A stretch of DNA of 14,395 nt from Clostridium sp. CAG:465 (GTDB lineage: Bacteria; Bacillota; Clostridia; TANB77; CAG-465). The notes under the pieces were generated by a model. That model had not been told where the DNA came from and ran no database searches. It saw only the letters and a list, made by a program, of their open reading frames with translations. Shown here piece by piece: positions 1 through 5,788 of the stretch. Position 1 is the stretch's first letter; every line of letters begins with the position of its first letter. The DNA lies in NCBI GenBank assembly GCA_000433755.1, contig FR891273.1, positions 17,169 to 31,563 on the forward strand, read 5' to 3'. Both the position numbers and the translations under genes were made by a program.

Positions 1-345
1 CTTATATTTGCATAAATTAAAGTCGCAAGAAATTAATGTTAACTCTAAAATAACATTATTCATTCCTCGTCTTTTTATTCTTTTATATGCTTTATCATTT
101 TTTATAATTCCATATGTTCCTTCCGCTTGTATACTTCTATTCATACAAAGTAGGGCACCATGTATAGAACAAAGATTTCTTAAAACTTCTTCATGCATTG
201 ATGTTAATTCTCTATTTATTCTTATTGTTCTATTATTCTTTGCCTTAGGGCAACAATCGTTTTTGTATTTACAATTATTGCAATCTTCACATTCAAGTAC
301 TTCCTCTGTACGTCCATATTTGTTGTCTCGTATAATGTTATATAT
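1..345 (-). pseudogene. C-terminal fragment of IS1182-like DDE transposase
   Basis: Read on the minus strand this is an open frame of 115 codons. It runs off the left window edge and is cut on the right by an in-frame TGA at 346-348. The translation shows a Cys-rich knuckle (ECEDCNNCKYKNDCCPKAK), then the blocks NRTIRINRELTSMHEEV, SIHGALLCMNRSIQAEGTYG and KRIKRRGMNNVILE. This order is characteristic of the C-terminal domain of IS1182-family transposases (the DDE_Tnp_1_6 type). The N-terminal part and catalytic core are absent: the frame stops at the junction with the polC tail, so this is a remnant or one side of a chimeric join. The true C terminus may lie outside the window. The plus-strand open frame over 8-367 is only its shadow. 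Confidence 0.85.
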
Positions 346-357
346 TCATTATACGAG
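327..357. repeat. Inverted repeat at transposase/polC junction
   Basis: CTCGTATAATG (327-337) and CATTATACGAG (347-357) are perfect 11-bp inverted arms around a 9-nt AT spacer. The transposase frame breaks inside this element and the polC homology begins at its right edge. Read outward, both flanks start with CATTATACGAG followed by a near-match (ACAAC versus GCAAA). Confidence 0.8.
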
Positions 358-459
358 GCAAAAATAGGTAAAGTTGCACTTGAGACACTTCAAAAAAATG
401 GTTGCCTTGATGGAATGCCACGTTCTGAACAAATGGATATGTTTGATTTGTTAGGATAA
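358..459 (+). pseudogene. polC: 3' end of polC (DNA polymerase III alpha, Gram-positive type)
   Basis: This short plus-strand frame begins at the junction and ends at TAA 457-459. It encodes about 33 residues, AKIGKVALETLQKNGCLDG followed by MPRSEQMDMFDLLG. This matches the conserved extreme C terminus of PolC, typically a KVSKT/KIGKV-ETL-GCL-G-P-NQLSLF pattern. The rest of the polymerase is missing; a transposase fragment on the opposite strand occupies its place. An intrinsic terminator follows directly, as expected for a genuine gene end. PolC is essential in Firmicutes, so an intact copy must exist elsewhere or the join is artificial. The identification rests on a short stretch but fits well. 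Confidence 0.72.
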
Positions 460-473
460 TTAAAAAGAGCAAG

Positions 474-510
474 TAGAGTAAGTAGCTATACAAAAACTTA
501 CTCTATTTTT
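474..510 (+). terminator. Intrinsic terminator after polC tail
   Basis: Perfect 10-bp stem TAGAGTAAGT (474-483) / ACTTACTCTA (496-505), with a 12-nt loop, followed by TTTTT (506-510). It lies 15 nt after the polC stop codon. Confidence 0.88.
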
Positions 511-520
511 ATGTTAAGTA

Positions 521-548
521 TTGACATTTATGTAAAATTTGATATAAT
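521..548 (+). promoter_or_regulatory. Promoter for the 649-1059 gene
   Basis: A consensus -35 TTGACA (521-526) and -10 TATAAT (543-548) are separated by 16 bp. Transcription would start near 555, leaving a leader of about 95 nt before the ATG at 649. The leader holds no fold I find convincing. Confidence 0.85.
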
Positions 549-648
549 ATAAATGTTCGCAATCATTTAAATGTATAGGAAACTTCCTTTACTATTAAGA
601 AGGATTACTATATATTTATAACTATTTACTTAAAAAGGAGACTTTATT

Positions 649-1059
649 ATGTATGCATCTGAAGTAAAAAAAGTAACAGTTGAAAGACAGTACGACTATG
701 TAATGAGTATAATTGAAGAATACTTTGAAAGTGAGAATATTGAGGCTAAAATTCTTGTTGACATTTCCACTTTATGTGATGACACAATTGACATGTTACT
801 TACAGATGGCTTTGATGTTACCAAAATAACCGCGGATGAGAAAGTAATAATTTATGAGATATCATGGGAAAACTCCGTTGAAGATAAAAAAGGTGAGTTT
901 AAGCATGTAAACATAAATGAAATGCTTTCAAAAATCAATACTGATGCTATTGAGGAACGTATTTCAAATATGTTCTCAATATTTGGGGGCAATCGTAATC
1001 ATTGTGAGGACGACTATGATCCCACAGAAGATGATGAAGGATTTGAATGTTATTGTTAA
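649..1059 (+). CDS. Small acidic hypothetical protein with Cys-rich tail
   Basis: I do not recognise this 136-aa protein. The start is set by AAAAAGGAG 8 nt upstream of the ATG. There is no signal peptide or membrane segment. Residues 1-110 look like a mixed alpha/beta domain, with a helix-like region around 10-30 and a KVIIYEISWE strand around 65-74. The tail after residue 118 is strongly acidic and contains C119, C134 and C136, ending in ECYC, which could bind a metal or form disulfides. It is monocistronic: a perfect promoter lies about 100 bp upstream and a strong terminator follows. Its composition includes a few GC-richer patches (CCGCGG, GGGGGC) not seen in most neighbours, weakly suggesting accessory origin. 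The convergent gene downstream shares its terminator region. Confidence 0.75.
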   Translation: MYASEVKKVTVERQYDYVMSIIEEYFESENIEAKILVDISTLCDDTIDMLLTDGFDVTKITADEKVIIYEISWENSVEDKKGEFKHVNINEMLSKINTDAIEERISNMFSIFGGNRNHCEDDYDPTEDDEGFECYC

Positions 1060-1102
1060 ACTATGATATAAATCATAATTAGATCTTTTATGGTAAACAA
1101 CA

Positions 1103-1139
1103 CCCAGTATAATTATTTTAATTATACTGGGCATTTTTT
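1103..1139. terminator. Strong intrinsic terminator between convergent genes
   Basis: Perfect 13-bp stem CCCAGTATAATTA (1103-1115) / TAATTATACTGGG (1119-1131) with a TTT loop, then GCA and a long T run on the plus strand. It sits directly beyond the minus-strand HD gene's stop. On that strand the following tract (TGTTGTTT) is poorer in T, so termination there is less certain. Confidence 0.92.
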
Positions 1140-2401
1140 TAATTAGTAATTGATTCCACAACTCTGCAAATTGAAGAAATATGATATTTCATATTTACAA
1201 TTTGATCAGAGTACTCAGGATAATATGCTTTGCCGTAGGTACAAAGTGGATATATATATTCACGATTTTCTAATATATACTCACTTCTTTCCTCTTGGTT
1301 TAAAACACTTAGTCTTGTGCAGGTATTAGCCCTATTTGATAATTTTATAAGTAGAGCTTTACAATTTAATTTTAGCTTGCTATAATATTCCTCATTAGAT
1401 AAATTATCTGGTTTGGATACAAGCCTAATTAATTCTAGAACTTCTGGATCTAAACCATATTTTGATACTAAATCATTAGAATCTCTTTTAATATTACAAT
1501 GTTTAAATACCTCGTGAAGAAGAGAAGCTGCAATAGTTGCGTCGTCATATACTTTTAATGAAATAAGGTATGAAGCAACTCTTAATGGATGAATAATAAA
1601 AGGATCACCACATTTTCTTTTTTGACCTTCATGTAGTCTTTCTGAAAGGTCCAAAGCTTTCAATGTGTTTGGCATTTTTTTGCCTTTTGCAAAGCCTCGT
1701 ATGAAGATTAATGTTTTTCTATACTTGGTTGGACTGGTAGGAATAGGCGAAATATCATATAATGATTCAATAGTTTCACATATTGAAACCATTTGATATT
1801 TCATAATTGTAATTGCATTTGAGTATTCAGGGTAATATGATTTTCCATACTTACATATTGGAAAAACAAGCTCTTTTGTTTCATTTACGTAGCTTATCAT
1901 TTTTTCCTTAGTAAAAGCATCAATAGTTGATAAATTATTTGCTCTGTCAGACAGTTTTATGATAATTGCTTTTTTATTTTCCTTTATTTTAGAGTAATAA
2001 ATCTCTTGTTTTGGATCTGATTTTTTGTAATCTTTTCGTTTGGTTAGTAAAAGTACGGTATCAATTATCTCTTTGTTTAGTCCATACTTTTGTCCAAGAT
2101 CTTGATATGGATTTTTTATATTGCAATCTTCAATAACATCATGTAAAATAGCAGCAGATATTATATTGTCATCATCGATATTCAAATTTATTAAATAGGA
2201 TGCAACTTCTAAAGGATGGATTATATATGGTGCTCCACCTTTTCTTTTCTGCCCAGCATGAAATTGGTATGCAACGCTTAGCGCTATTAATGTATTCCGC
2301 ATTTTTTTGGATATAGCATAGCCTTTTAAAAAAAGAAAAATTTCTTTCCAATTTGAAAGATGCACATTACTTGGTTGAAGTAAAGTTTCCTGATTTTTCA
2401 A
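1139..2401 (-). CDS. Tandem RSH-type HD-domain protein, second domain degenerate
   Basis: This 420-aa protein is two similar copies (about residues 20-215 and 229-418) of the HD hydrolase domain of RelA/SpoT and MESH1-type (p)ppGpp hydrolases. Copy 1 has the expected metal and catalytic set: H48, HP at 62-63, HDVIED at 87-92 and KLSDR with D152. Copy 2 keeps H257 and HP at 271-272, but HDxxED has become HEVFKH (296-301) and KLSDR has become KLSNR (N356). It therefore probably lacks hydrolase activity and may be structural or regulatory. There is no synthetase, TGS or ACT domain. The start is TTG at 2399-2401, chosen because CCTCCT (AGGAGG on the minus strand, 2410-2415) lies 8 nt away. The likely substrate is (p)ppGpp or a related nucleotide, inferred from the family only. 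The promoter is divergent to that of hpf. Confidence 0.82.
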   Translation of the reverse strand: MKNQETLLQPSNVHLSNWKEIFLFLKGYAISKKMRNTLIALSVAYQFHAGQKRKGGAPYIIHPLEVASYLINLNIDDDNIISAAILHDVIEDCNIKNPYQDLGQKYGLNKEIIDTVLLLTKRKDYKKSDPKQEIYYSKIKENKKAIIIKLSDRANNLSTIDAFTKEKMISYVNETKELVFPICKYGKSYYPEYSNAITIMKYQMVSICETIESLYDISPIPTSPTKYRKTLIFIRGFAKGKKMPNTLKALDLSERLHEGQKRKCGDPFIIHPLRVASYLISLKVYDDATIAASLLHEVFKHCNIKRDSNDLVSKYGLDPEVLELIRLVSKPDNLSNEEYYSKLKLNCKALLIKLSNRANTCTRLSVLNQEERSEYILENREYIYPLCTYGKAYYPEYSDQIVNMKYHISSICRVVESITN

Positions 2402-2451
2402 ATTAACTACCTCCTAATTAATAAATTATGGATATATGTGTATTTTTTTAT

Positions 2452-2480
2452 ATTATATTACTTGTGGAAAAAAATGTCAA
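2452..2480 (-). promoter_or_regulatory. Promoter for the tandem HD gene
   Basis: On the minus strand, TTGACA (2480-2475), a 17-bp spacer and TATAAT (2457-2452) form a full consensus promoter about 50 bp upstream of the TTG start. Confidence 0.88.
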
Positions 2481-2558
2481 TAAATGTCTTTTTCGTTAAA
2501 TTTTATTCATGTAGTTTATAATAATAAAGTGAAAATTTTATGAAAAACATATATATAC

Positions 2559-2586
2559 TTGAAAATTTAAAAATTTATTGTATAAT
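2559..2586 (+). promoter_or_regulatory. Promoter for hpf
   Basis: TTGAAA (2559-2564), a 16-bp spacer and TATAAT (2581-2586), with the ATG only 20 nt beyond the -10. The 2481-2558 stretch between this and the divergent HD promoter is AT-rich and shows no clear operator. Confidence 0.78.
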
Positions 2587-2605
2587 ATAAGTGTGAGGTG
2601 ATACT

Positions 2606-2941
2606 ATGAAATTAGATTTAACAGGACTTCGTATTGAAGTTACAGATGCAATTAGAGAATTTGTTGATAAAAAAATACAAAAGTTAAACAAGTTTTTTGA
2701 CGAAGATACTCTTTGCCATGTTACATATACTGCTCCTACAAAAGGAAAACAACATGTAGATATGAGAATTGAATATAAATCACATACATATCTTGCAGAA
2801 GATGATGTAGAAGATTTATATTATGGAGTAGAGTCTTTAATTAGTAAGATTGAAAGACAATGTAGAAAAGTTAAAGATGAAAATATAGGCAAAAAGAGAA
2901 GTGAAACTGTAGAAGTTGAAACTGAAAAAGTTGAAGAATAA
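2606..2941 (+). CDS. hpf: Ribosome hibernation promoting factor, short form
   Basis: HPF/RaiA-family protein of 111 aa. These proteins bind the 30S decoding region in stationary phase or stress and help form inactive ribosomes. The N-terminal RaiA fold is clear: LTGLRIEVTDAIREFVDKKI (5-24), KLNKFFDE (26-33), the TAPTKGKQHVDMRIEYKSHT strands (42-61), then AEDDVEDLYYGVESLISKIERQ (64-85). The last ~25 residues are a charged Lys/Glu tail. Firmicutes usually carry the long form (about 180-190 aa) with a C-terminal dimerisation domain that pairs ribosomes into 100S; here it is absent and a terminator follows at once, so this is not a recent frameshift. The start is supported by GAGGTG 5 nt upstream. 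It is a single-gene unit divergent from the HD protein. Confidence 0.92.
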   Translation: MKLDLTGLRIEVTDAIREFVDKKIQKLNKFFDEDTLCHVTYTAPTKGKQHVDMRIEYKSHTYLAEDDVEDLYYGVESLISKIERQCRKVKDENIGKKRSETVEVETEKVEE

Positions 2942-2947
2942 ATACCT

Positions 2948-2984
2948 AAAAGAGCTATTATTATATATAATAAGCTCTTTTTTA
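2948..2984 (+). terminator. Terminator after hpf
   Basis: AAAGAGCT (2948-2955) pairs with AGCTCTTT (2973-2980), with an ATTAT/ATAAT continuation inside the stem, and is followed by TTT. Confidence 0.85.
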
Positions 2985-3013
2985 TTGACATAAGTATTAA
3001 AAGGTGATATTAT
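2985..3013 (+). promoter_or_regulatory. Promoter for the 3069-3656 gene
   Basis: TTGACA (2985-2990), a 17-bp spacer and TATTAT (3008-3013). The -35 directly abuts the hpf terminator tail. Confidence 0.75.
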
Positions 3014-3068
3014 ATATACGTATAAATAATATATTTGTGTGATTAATATTTACAAGGAGGCTTTCGTT

Positions 3069-3656
3069 TTGAATAAGATTTATCTTGGTTTTGCAGGAAA
3101 AGAAAAACTACGGCTTGGTGAGTCGTTAGTTTTAATGAAAAAGATGTGTGATATTTTAAGAAATTTAAATATATCAATAGATGAGGAAAAATTATATAAA
3201 TATTTATCTAATGCATACTTTATGTATAATATGGATAGTATTGGAAAATTATATTCAATTTTACAGGTTTTGCTAAATATAAATGTTTGTATTTTTGATA
3301 CTTCATCTTATAATAATGTCAAAAGCTCAAATCTTATAGAAGAAGAAAAATATGAGGATGGAGATTATTGTATAAATCTTAAGCTATTTTCATTTTTAAG
3401 TGAAAGACTTTGGCCAGCTATTATTAATGCATATATAGATAGCTTAAGTAGGATTAATAAATATTTTTATTTTCGAATGCGTATTTCAATTTCGCAAATC
3501 ATAGAATTTGTTGAATGTGAGAGTGAGGAAGATGCTTTAAAAGATTTTGAAAAGCAATTAAGTGCATGGCTTAGTTTTCATAAGTTAGGAAATATTGAGA
3601 AGATTGAAAAACTTGAAGAAAATAATTATAAATTTATTTTAAAAATAATTTATTAA
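3069..3656 (+). CDS. Hypothetical protein, paralog of the 5789-6406 product
   Basis: This is a protein of 195 aa that I do not recognise. I start it at TTG 3069-3071 because AAGGAGG (3054-3060) sits 8 nt upstream; an in-frame GTG at 3039 lies before that ribosome binding site and is unlikely. There is no signal peptide or transmembrane helix. It is Lys/Glu-rich with helix-like segments: 15-32, LYKYL at 42-46, 57-70 and 105-128. The C-terminal part reads MRISISQIIEF (137-147), a Glu/Asp-rich helix, LSAWLSFHKL (164-173), then strands ending at the C terminus. LYKYL and the L-x-x-W-x-x-x-x-H block recur at almost the same positions in the 205-aa protein at 5789-6406. It is monocistronic, with its own promoter and terminator. 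Confidence 0.75.
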   Translation: MNKIYLGFAGKEKLRLGESLVLMKKMCDILRNLNISIDEEKLYKYLSNAYFMYNMDSIGKLYSILQVLLNINVCIFDTSSYNNVKSSNLIEEEKYEDGDYCINLKLFSFLSERLWPAIINAYIDSLSRINKYFYFRMRISISQIIEFVECESEEDALKDFEKQLSAWLSFHKLGNIEKIEKLEENNYKFILKIIY

Positions 3657-3671
3657 TTTAAGTTTTAATAA

Positions 3672-3703
3672 AAAAGGTTGTCAATTTAATTGGCAACCTT
3701 TTA
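3672..3703 (+). terminator. Terminator after the 195-aa orphan
   Basis: AAAGGTTG (3673-3680) pairs with CAACCTTT (3694-3701). The stem continues through one T-G wobble into CAAT/ATTG, and a short T-rich tail follows. Confidence 0.8.
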
Positions 3704-3714
3704 CTTGCATAATG

Positions 3715-3723
3715 TGGTATAAT
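3715..3723 (+). promoter_or_regulatory. Extended -10 promoter for the Sua5 gene
   Basis: TGG-TATAAT (3715-3723) is an extended -10 (TGnTATAAT) with no recognisable -35 at the usual distance. Transcription would begin near 3730, only about 9 nt before the preferred ATG at 3739, giving a very short leader. Confidence 0.65.
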
Positions 3724-3738
3724 AAGTATGGTGAAATT

Positions 3739-4791
3739 ATGGAGAAGATAATTAATTTTAAAGATAATATAAATAAAGAAGAAATGTTTGAGGTGGCAGA
3801 GGCAATAAATAAAGGAAAAATTGTGGTTTTTCCAACTGAAACAGTATATGGAATTGGAGCAAATGCATTTGATAAGGATGCTGTAAATAGAATTTTTATA
3901 GCAAAAGGAAGACCAACTGATAACCCACTTATTGTACACGTATGTGATGAAGAAATGTTAAGTGAGGTTGTAGAAAAAATATCAGATGTTGAAAAAAAGA
4001 TTATAGATAATTTTATGCCAGGACCTATAACTATTATTTTGCCAAAGAAGGGGAGTATACCAGATAACGTAACATGTGGACTTAAAACTGTTGGTATAAG
4101 AATGCCAGAAAATATTATTGCAAGAGAACTAATAAAAACATCAGGTGTCCCTATAGCTGCACCTAGTGCTAATATATCTGGTAAACCTAGTGGTACCAAT
4201 GTTGATGATATATTTGAAGAATTAAAAGATAGAGTTGATTATATTGTAGATGGAGGAGCATGTAATATAGGGGTGGAATCTACTGTTATAAAATTGGAAA
4301 AAGATGTTGTAAATATATTAAGACCTGGAAAAGTTTCGCCAGAAGATTTTGAAAAAATAGGTCTTAAAGTACATATAGATTCTCATATTTTTAGTGATGT
4401 AAAAGACGGAGAAAAAGTTGAATCTCCAGGAATGAAACATAGACATTACGCTCCAAATGCAAAGGCTGTCTTGGTTTGTATAAAAAATAAAGAAAAAAGA
4501 ATATCAAAAATAAAAGAAATAATAGATGAAAAAAAGAATAGTTATAACAATATATTTATAATTGGATCTAATGAAGATGAAGAGTATTTTGAAAATGTAC
4601 GTTATATTTCATATGGTAGTAACTCAGATTTAAATTTTGTATCTAAAAATATTTTTAAAAGCTTGAGAATGCTAGATAATAACAATTGTGATTTTTGTAT
4701 TATTGAAGGAGTAGAAAAAAAGGGAGTAGGAATAGCTATTGAAAACAGGTTACTTAGAGCTTGTGAGTATAATGTTATTAAAGATGAGTAA
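3739..4791 (+). CDS. ywlC: L-threonylcarbamoyladenylate synthase (Sua5/YwlC type)
   Basis: Makes threonylcarbamoyl-AMP from Thr, bicarbonate and ATP, the first step of tRNA t6A37 modification; cytosolic. The 350-aa length fits the two-domain Sua5 form (YwlC about 346 aa). The YrdC-like domain shows KGKIVVFPTETVYGIG (25-40), AKGRPTDNPLIVHV (55-68), GPITIILP (95-102), APSANISGKPSGT (141-153), ESTV (180-183) and LRPGKV (194-199). The C-terminal Sua5 domain opens with the linker SPGMKHRHYAP (229-239). I choose ATG 3739 over the in-frame ATG 3712, because 3712 would lie upstream of the transcription start predicted from the TATAAT at 3718-3723. There is no good SD, only GGTG at 3730-3733. The next gene also belongs to tRNA metabolism but has its own promoter. 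Confidence 0.95.
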   Translation: MEKIINFKDNINKEEMFEVAEAINKGKIVVFPTETVYGIGANAFDKDAVNRIFIAKGRPTDNPLIVHVCDEEMLSEVVEKISDVEKKIIDNFMPGPITIILPKKGSIPDNVTCGLKTVGIRMPENIIARELIKTSGVPIAAPSANISGKPSGTNVDDIFEELKDRVDYIVDGGACNIGVESTVIKLEKDVVNILRPGKVSPEDFEKIGLKVHIDSHIFSDVKDGEKVESPGMKHRHYAPNAKAVLVCIKNKEKRISKIKEIIDEKKNSYNNIFIIGSNEDEEYFENVRYISYGSNSDLNFVSKNIFKSLRMLDNNNCDFCIIEGVEKKGVGIAIENRLLRACEYNVIKDE

Positions 4792-4844
4792 GTTATTTAT
4801 TTAAAATGTATAGAATAAGGTAATAATATTTTAGATATTTTTCC

Positions 4845-4871
4845 TTGACTAAAGTTGCTATTTAGTATAAT
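4845..4871 (+). promoter_or_regulatory. Promoter for the Thg1-like gene
   Basis: TTGACT (4845-4850) and TATAAT (4866-4871), 15 bp apart; shifting the -10 to TAATAT (4868-4873) gives 17 bp. Transcription would start near 4878, exactly at the first base of the leader stem described next. Confidence 0.7.
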
Positions 4872-4877
4872 ATATTT

Positions 4878-4977
4878 ATATATGTAATTTTAGTATTGGA
4901 ACGTATTCCACGAACTTAGTTATAGAAATTTTATTACATATATCAGGTAGGATTTTATCCTACCTTTTGTAAAGGGG
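4878..4977 (+). promoter_or_regulatory. Structured 5' leader, riboswitch-like, before the Thg1-like gene
   Basis: The leader begins with a perfect 11-bp stem ATATATGTAAT (4878-4888) / ATTACATATAT (4933-4943), enclosing 44 nt that contain a small hairpin TGGAA (4897-4901) / TTCCA (4906-4910). Two nt later comes a perfect 8-bp hairpin GGTAGGAT (4946-4953) / ATCCTACC (4957-4964) followed by TTTT. An alternative pairing CCTTT (4963-4967) / AAAGG (4971-4975) would cover the SD AAAGGGG (4971-4977) and competes with the GGTAGGAT hairpin. This layout resembles a cis-regulatory RNA with aptamer-like and expression parts. It does not match any riboswitch or T-box consensus that I recall. The pairings are seen in the sequence; the function is inferred. 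Confidence 0.55.
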
Positions 4978-4982
4978 ATAAT

Positions 4983-5675
4983 ATGTGGATAGATTATTTT
5001 AATGAAATTCAGAAAAAATATACAATGAAACTTTCAAGTAATAAAACATTAGTTATTAGATTGGATGGAAAAGATGTAACTAAAGATGAAAATATTAATT
5101 TTTTGTATTCCCATAAAGGAAGCTTTTTATCTGCTTTAAAAGATGCTGCTAAGTATTTTTCTAAAAAATATGGATGTTATGCTTATTGTGGAACAGATGA
5201 AATTAGTTTTATATTAGAAAATCCTAAATTATTATTTGAAGATATTCAGTCTGATACAAGTTATTTTTCCCAAGAAACTATTTCAGTATTTTCAGAGTAT
5301 TTTTATGATTTTTTTGTAAACGCATATAAAGATAGAAAGATATTCTGGCATGCAAAATGTTTTTCAATTCCAACAGAAAAAATAAATAGCTATATTAAGT
5401 ATAGAGAAAAGATTATTCAAAATGTTATTGTTACCTACTTTCTTAAAAAAAATAACATTAGAAATGTTGGAAATGAAAAATTGAATAAAAGGATTGATAT
5501 GTGTAAAACATTTTCTGAATATAAATTACTAGAAGATGAAATGCTTGGAAACTTATTCTATAATGGGGATAAGATAGATGTGACAGCATTTATAAATGGT
5601 AGTGTTAAAGTTATAAATGAAACAGAAGATTTAGAAAATAATAGTACAGATGTAGAATTTGATATAGAGTTTTAG
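4983..5675 (+). CDS. Thg1-like protein (3'-5' RNA nucleotidyltransferase family)
   Basis: A 230-aa member of the tRNA(His) guanylyltransferase/Thg1-like superfamily, which adds nucleotides to tRNA 5' ends in the 3'-5' direction. Seen: the metal-binding motif VIRLDGKD (24-31, D28), AYCGTDEISFIL (67-78, D72 and E73), then IFWHAKCFSIPTEKINSYIKYR (120-141), the counterpart of the family's DAR-F-P-Y-WR block. It departs from eukaryotic Thg1: the FNRR-SK motif after DEISF is replaced (LFEDIQSDTSYF), and the HINNLYNT-like element is only QNVIVTY (146-152). Bacteria normally encode G-1 of tRNA(His), so tRNA 5'-end repair, as proposed for bacterial Thg1-like proteins, is more likely than obligatory G-1 addition. 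The start has AAAGGGG upstream. A structured leader precedes it. Confidence 0.85.
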   Translation: MWIDYFNEIQKKYTMKLSSNKTLVIRLDGKDVTKDENINFLYSHKGSFLSALKDAAKYFSKKYGCYAYCGTDEISFILENPKLLFEDIQSDTSYFSQETISVFSEYFYDFFVNAYKDRKIFWHAKCFSIPTEKINSYIKYREKIIQNVIVTYFLKKNNIRNVGNEKLNKRIDMCKTFSEYKLLEDEMLGNLFYNGDKIDVTAFINGSVKVINETEDLENNSTDVEFDIEF

Positions 5676-5702
5676 AATATAACAAAACATAAATATTATG
5701 TG

Positions 5703-5731
5703 TTGACTTTGTACCTTTAGGATGATAAAAT
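5703..5731 (+). promoter_or_regulatory. Promoter for the 5789-6406 gene
   Basis: TTGACT (5703-5708), a 17-bp spacer and TAAAAT (5726-5731). A weak ACATAA/TTATGT hairpin without a T run lies just before it and may mark the end of the previous transcript. Confidence 0.7.
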
Positions 5732-5788
5732 GGTAAAAAGAATATAAAAAAAAGCTAGGATTTAATTAAATAAGTAGGAGTGAATAAT

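Noticed and set aside
8..367. Plus-strand open frame of 119 codons at the left edge
   Set aside because: It lies antisense to a clearly recognisable transposase C-terminal sequence and has no ribosome binding site or family resemblance.
571..621. 16-codon open frame (MYRKLPLLLRRITIYL) in the leader of the 649 gene, as a possible leader peptide
   Set aside because: It has no Shine-Dalgarno sequence, and the length is within chance for this composition.
3039..3068. GTG start at 3039 for the 195-aa orphan
   Set aside because: It lies upstream of, and reads through, the strong AAGGAGG that correctly positions the TTG at 3069.
4878..4982. T-box or known riboswitch in the leader of the Thg1-like gene
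   Set aside because: No T-box AGGGUGGNACCGCG-type sequence and no known riboswitch core that I recognise; reported only as an unclassified structured leader.
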